The notes under the pieces: generated by a model
Seen by the model: only the letters and a program-made list of their open reading frames with translations
Told to the model about the DNA's origin: nothing
Databases searched by the model: none
Made by a program: the position numbers and the translations under genes
Assembly: GCA_023258825.1 (NCBI GenBank)
Contig: JALQWE010000042.1
Location: 1 to 14,830 of the forward strand
Reading direction: 5' to 3'
Length of the DNA stretch: 14,830 bases
Source: Planctomycetaceae bacterium
GTDB taxonomy: Bacteria > Planctomycetota > Planctomycetia > Planctomycetales > Planctomycetaceae
Part shown: piece after piece, positions 13,875 to 14,830 of the stretch
Numbering within the stretch: position 1 is the first letter of the stretch
Layout: every line of letters begins with the position of its first letter

Positions 13875-14830
13875 TCATTTGTCGCGCCCCACTTCCGAAA
13901 CCAGATCACTCTCGCTGATGTTGTACTCCTGAATTTTTCTATAAAGTGTGGAACGGCTGATCTTCAGAATCCGAGCCACTGCGGCCCGATGGTTACCATG
14001 AGTTCTCAGGCAATCGATGATCGCCTCTCGCGAGGCCCCTGTCATGATCTCAGAGAGTGGCGTCGTGGCGATCCCCGCATTTCCAACGGCATTCCTCGAA
14101 AATTCCTCCGGTCGCTTCAAACGGAGGTCTTCCAGAGCAAGAAAGTCCGTTTCCATCAGCGTCATGGCTCGCAACAGACTATTCCGCAATTCGCGGATGT
14201 TGCCGGGCCACGTCAGCGAACGCAGTCCCCACAGCAGTTTGAGAGACACACGCAGGCATGGCTTCTGCAGCTCTTCCGCCAGCGATTGGAGACTGGCGAC
14301 AGCCAGAAGCGGGACGTCATTTCCGCGATGGCGAAGTGAAGGGAGTTCCAGCTCGATGACATTAATTCGATAGAACAGGTCACTGCGAAAACGCTGCTTG
14401 TCCACAAGATCCTTCATGTCAACGTTGGAAGCGACGATCAGGCGACACTGACTTCGACTGGTGGTCACTGTCCCAACTCGTTCGAATTCACCTGTTTCCA
14501 CAACACGCAGCAGCTTCGACTGGTCGTCAAGACTGAGCAGATCCACTTCATCCAGCAACAATGTTCCCCCGGCGGCTGCCTCAATCTTGCCAACTCGATC
14601 CGAAGTGGCCCCGGTGAACGCCCCCTTGGTATGCCCAAACAGCTCGGCGTGAATCAGGTCCCGGGAAACAGCCCCGCAAGGGAAAAACACGAACGGACCA
14701 TCTTTCCGATCCGACCACGCATGTATGGATTGAGCCATCGTGGATTTGCCTGTACCAGTCTCACCCGAAAGCAGAATCGGCACCTTACTGGCAGCGACAC
14801 GGCGAGCTGTGCGGTACACATCGACCATTT
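13875..14830 (-). CDS. Sigma-54-dependent transcriptional activator (NtrC family), N-terminus outside the window
   Basis: The visible ~317 residues comprise most of the AAA+ domain and the DNA-binding domain of an enhancer-binding protein; the frame stays open through the right edge. Motifs, numbered from the ATG at 14828 (probably internal): Walker A GETGTGKS (22-29), the sigma-54 contact loop GAFTGA (69-74) within ELFGHTKGAFTGA, Walker B GGTLLLDE (87-94), RFRSDLFYRINVIELELP (146-163), WPGNIRELRN (207-216), and a C-terminal Fis-type helix-turn-helix (about 265-303: REAIIDCLRTHGNHRAAVAR, ILKISRSTLYRKIQEY). All motifs needed for sigma-54 activation are intact. The sensory domain (receiver, FHA, GAF or other) is not visible. 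Being next to and co-oriented with the tad genes, which carry -24/-12 sites, it is the likely activator of the pilus locus (inference). Confidence 0.93.
   Translation of the reverse strand, partial: MVDVYRTARRVAASKVPILLSGETGTGKSTMAQSIHAWSDRKDGPFVFFPCGAVSRDLIHAELFGHTKGAFTGATSDRVGKIEAAAGGTLLLDEVDLLSLDDQSKLLRVVETGEFERVGTVTTSRSQCRLIVASNVDMKDLVDKQRFRSDLFYRINVIELELPSLRHRGNDVPLLAVASLQSLAEELQKPCLRVSLKLLWGLRSLTWPGNIRELRNSLLRAMTLMETDFLALEDLRLKRPEEFSRNAVGNAGIATTPLSEIMTGASREAIIDCLRTHGNHRAAVARILKISRSTLYRKIQEYNISESDLVSEVGRDK

Noticed and set aside
13725..14339. Plus-strand open frame of 204 codons
   Set aside because: It mostly overlaps the sigma-54 activator in antisense; the activator has unmistakable motifs and this translation is shadow-like.

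Overview
The window is dominated by a minus-strand Tad (Flp, tight-adherence) type IVc pilus locus. The organism looks like a planctomycete or close relative. The reasons are small Tad proteins with weak Shine-Dalgarno sites, long non-coding spacers, several Flp-like pilins with C-terminal extensions, and a sigma-54 activator beside the pilus genes. This taxonomic call is inference from style and recalled family resemblance, not from a marker gene.

Layout in the direction of transcription (right to left): a sigma-54-dependent (NtrC-type) activator, cut by the right window edge (13875-14830); a long Flp-like pilin (13046-13369); CpaB/RcpC with a very long disordered tail (11133-12875); a 569-bp spacer; then the compact block tadA (9109-10563), tadB (8123-9016), tadC (7133-8110), tadE (6532-7068), a TadG-like gene (5634-6251), a canonical small flp pilin (5342-5530) and a second TadE-like pseudopilin (4769-5320 at most). 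After 1.3 kb with no recognisable gene come three more long Flp-like pilins (3125-3445, 2062-2388, 1529-1861). A plus-strand short-chain dehydrogenase (470-1312) converges on the last pilin. The first ~210 bases hold two broken reading frames, one reading like the C-terminal part of a TonB-dependent receptor; they may mark a rearrangement or a chimeric contig end.

How the parts work together (family knowledge): TadA is the ATPase, TadB and TadC form the inner-membrane platform, CpaB is the periplasmic/secretin-associated partner, Flp is the pilin, and TadE/TadG are pseudopilin-like components. Secretin (CpaC/RcpA), TadZ/CpaE and the prepilin peptidase (TadV/CpaA) are not in the window and must be supplied from elsewhere.

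Most notable: four long pilins share two features that separate them from the canonical Flp in the same cluster. First, the conserved Glu lies six residues after the putative cleavage Gly instead of five. Second, a C-terminal extension always ends in a 13-residue module, A-N-G-[IV]-x-V-x6-E, with Glu as the last residue. A near-consensus -24/-12 promoter lies upstream of one long pilin and a good one upstream of cpaB, which ties the adjacent sigma-54 activator to the pilus genes.
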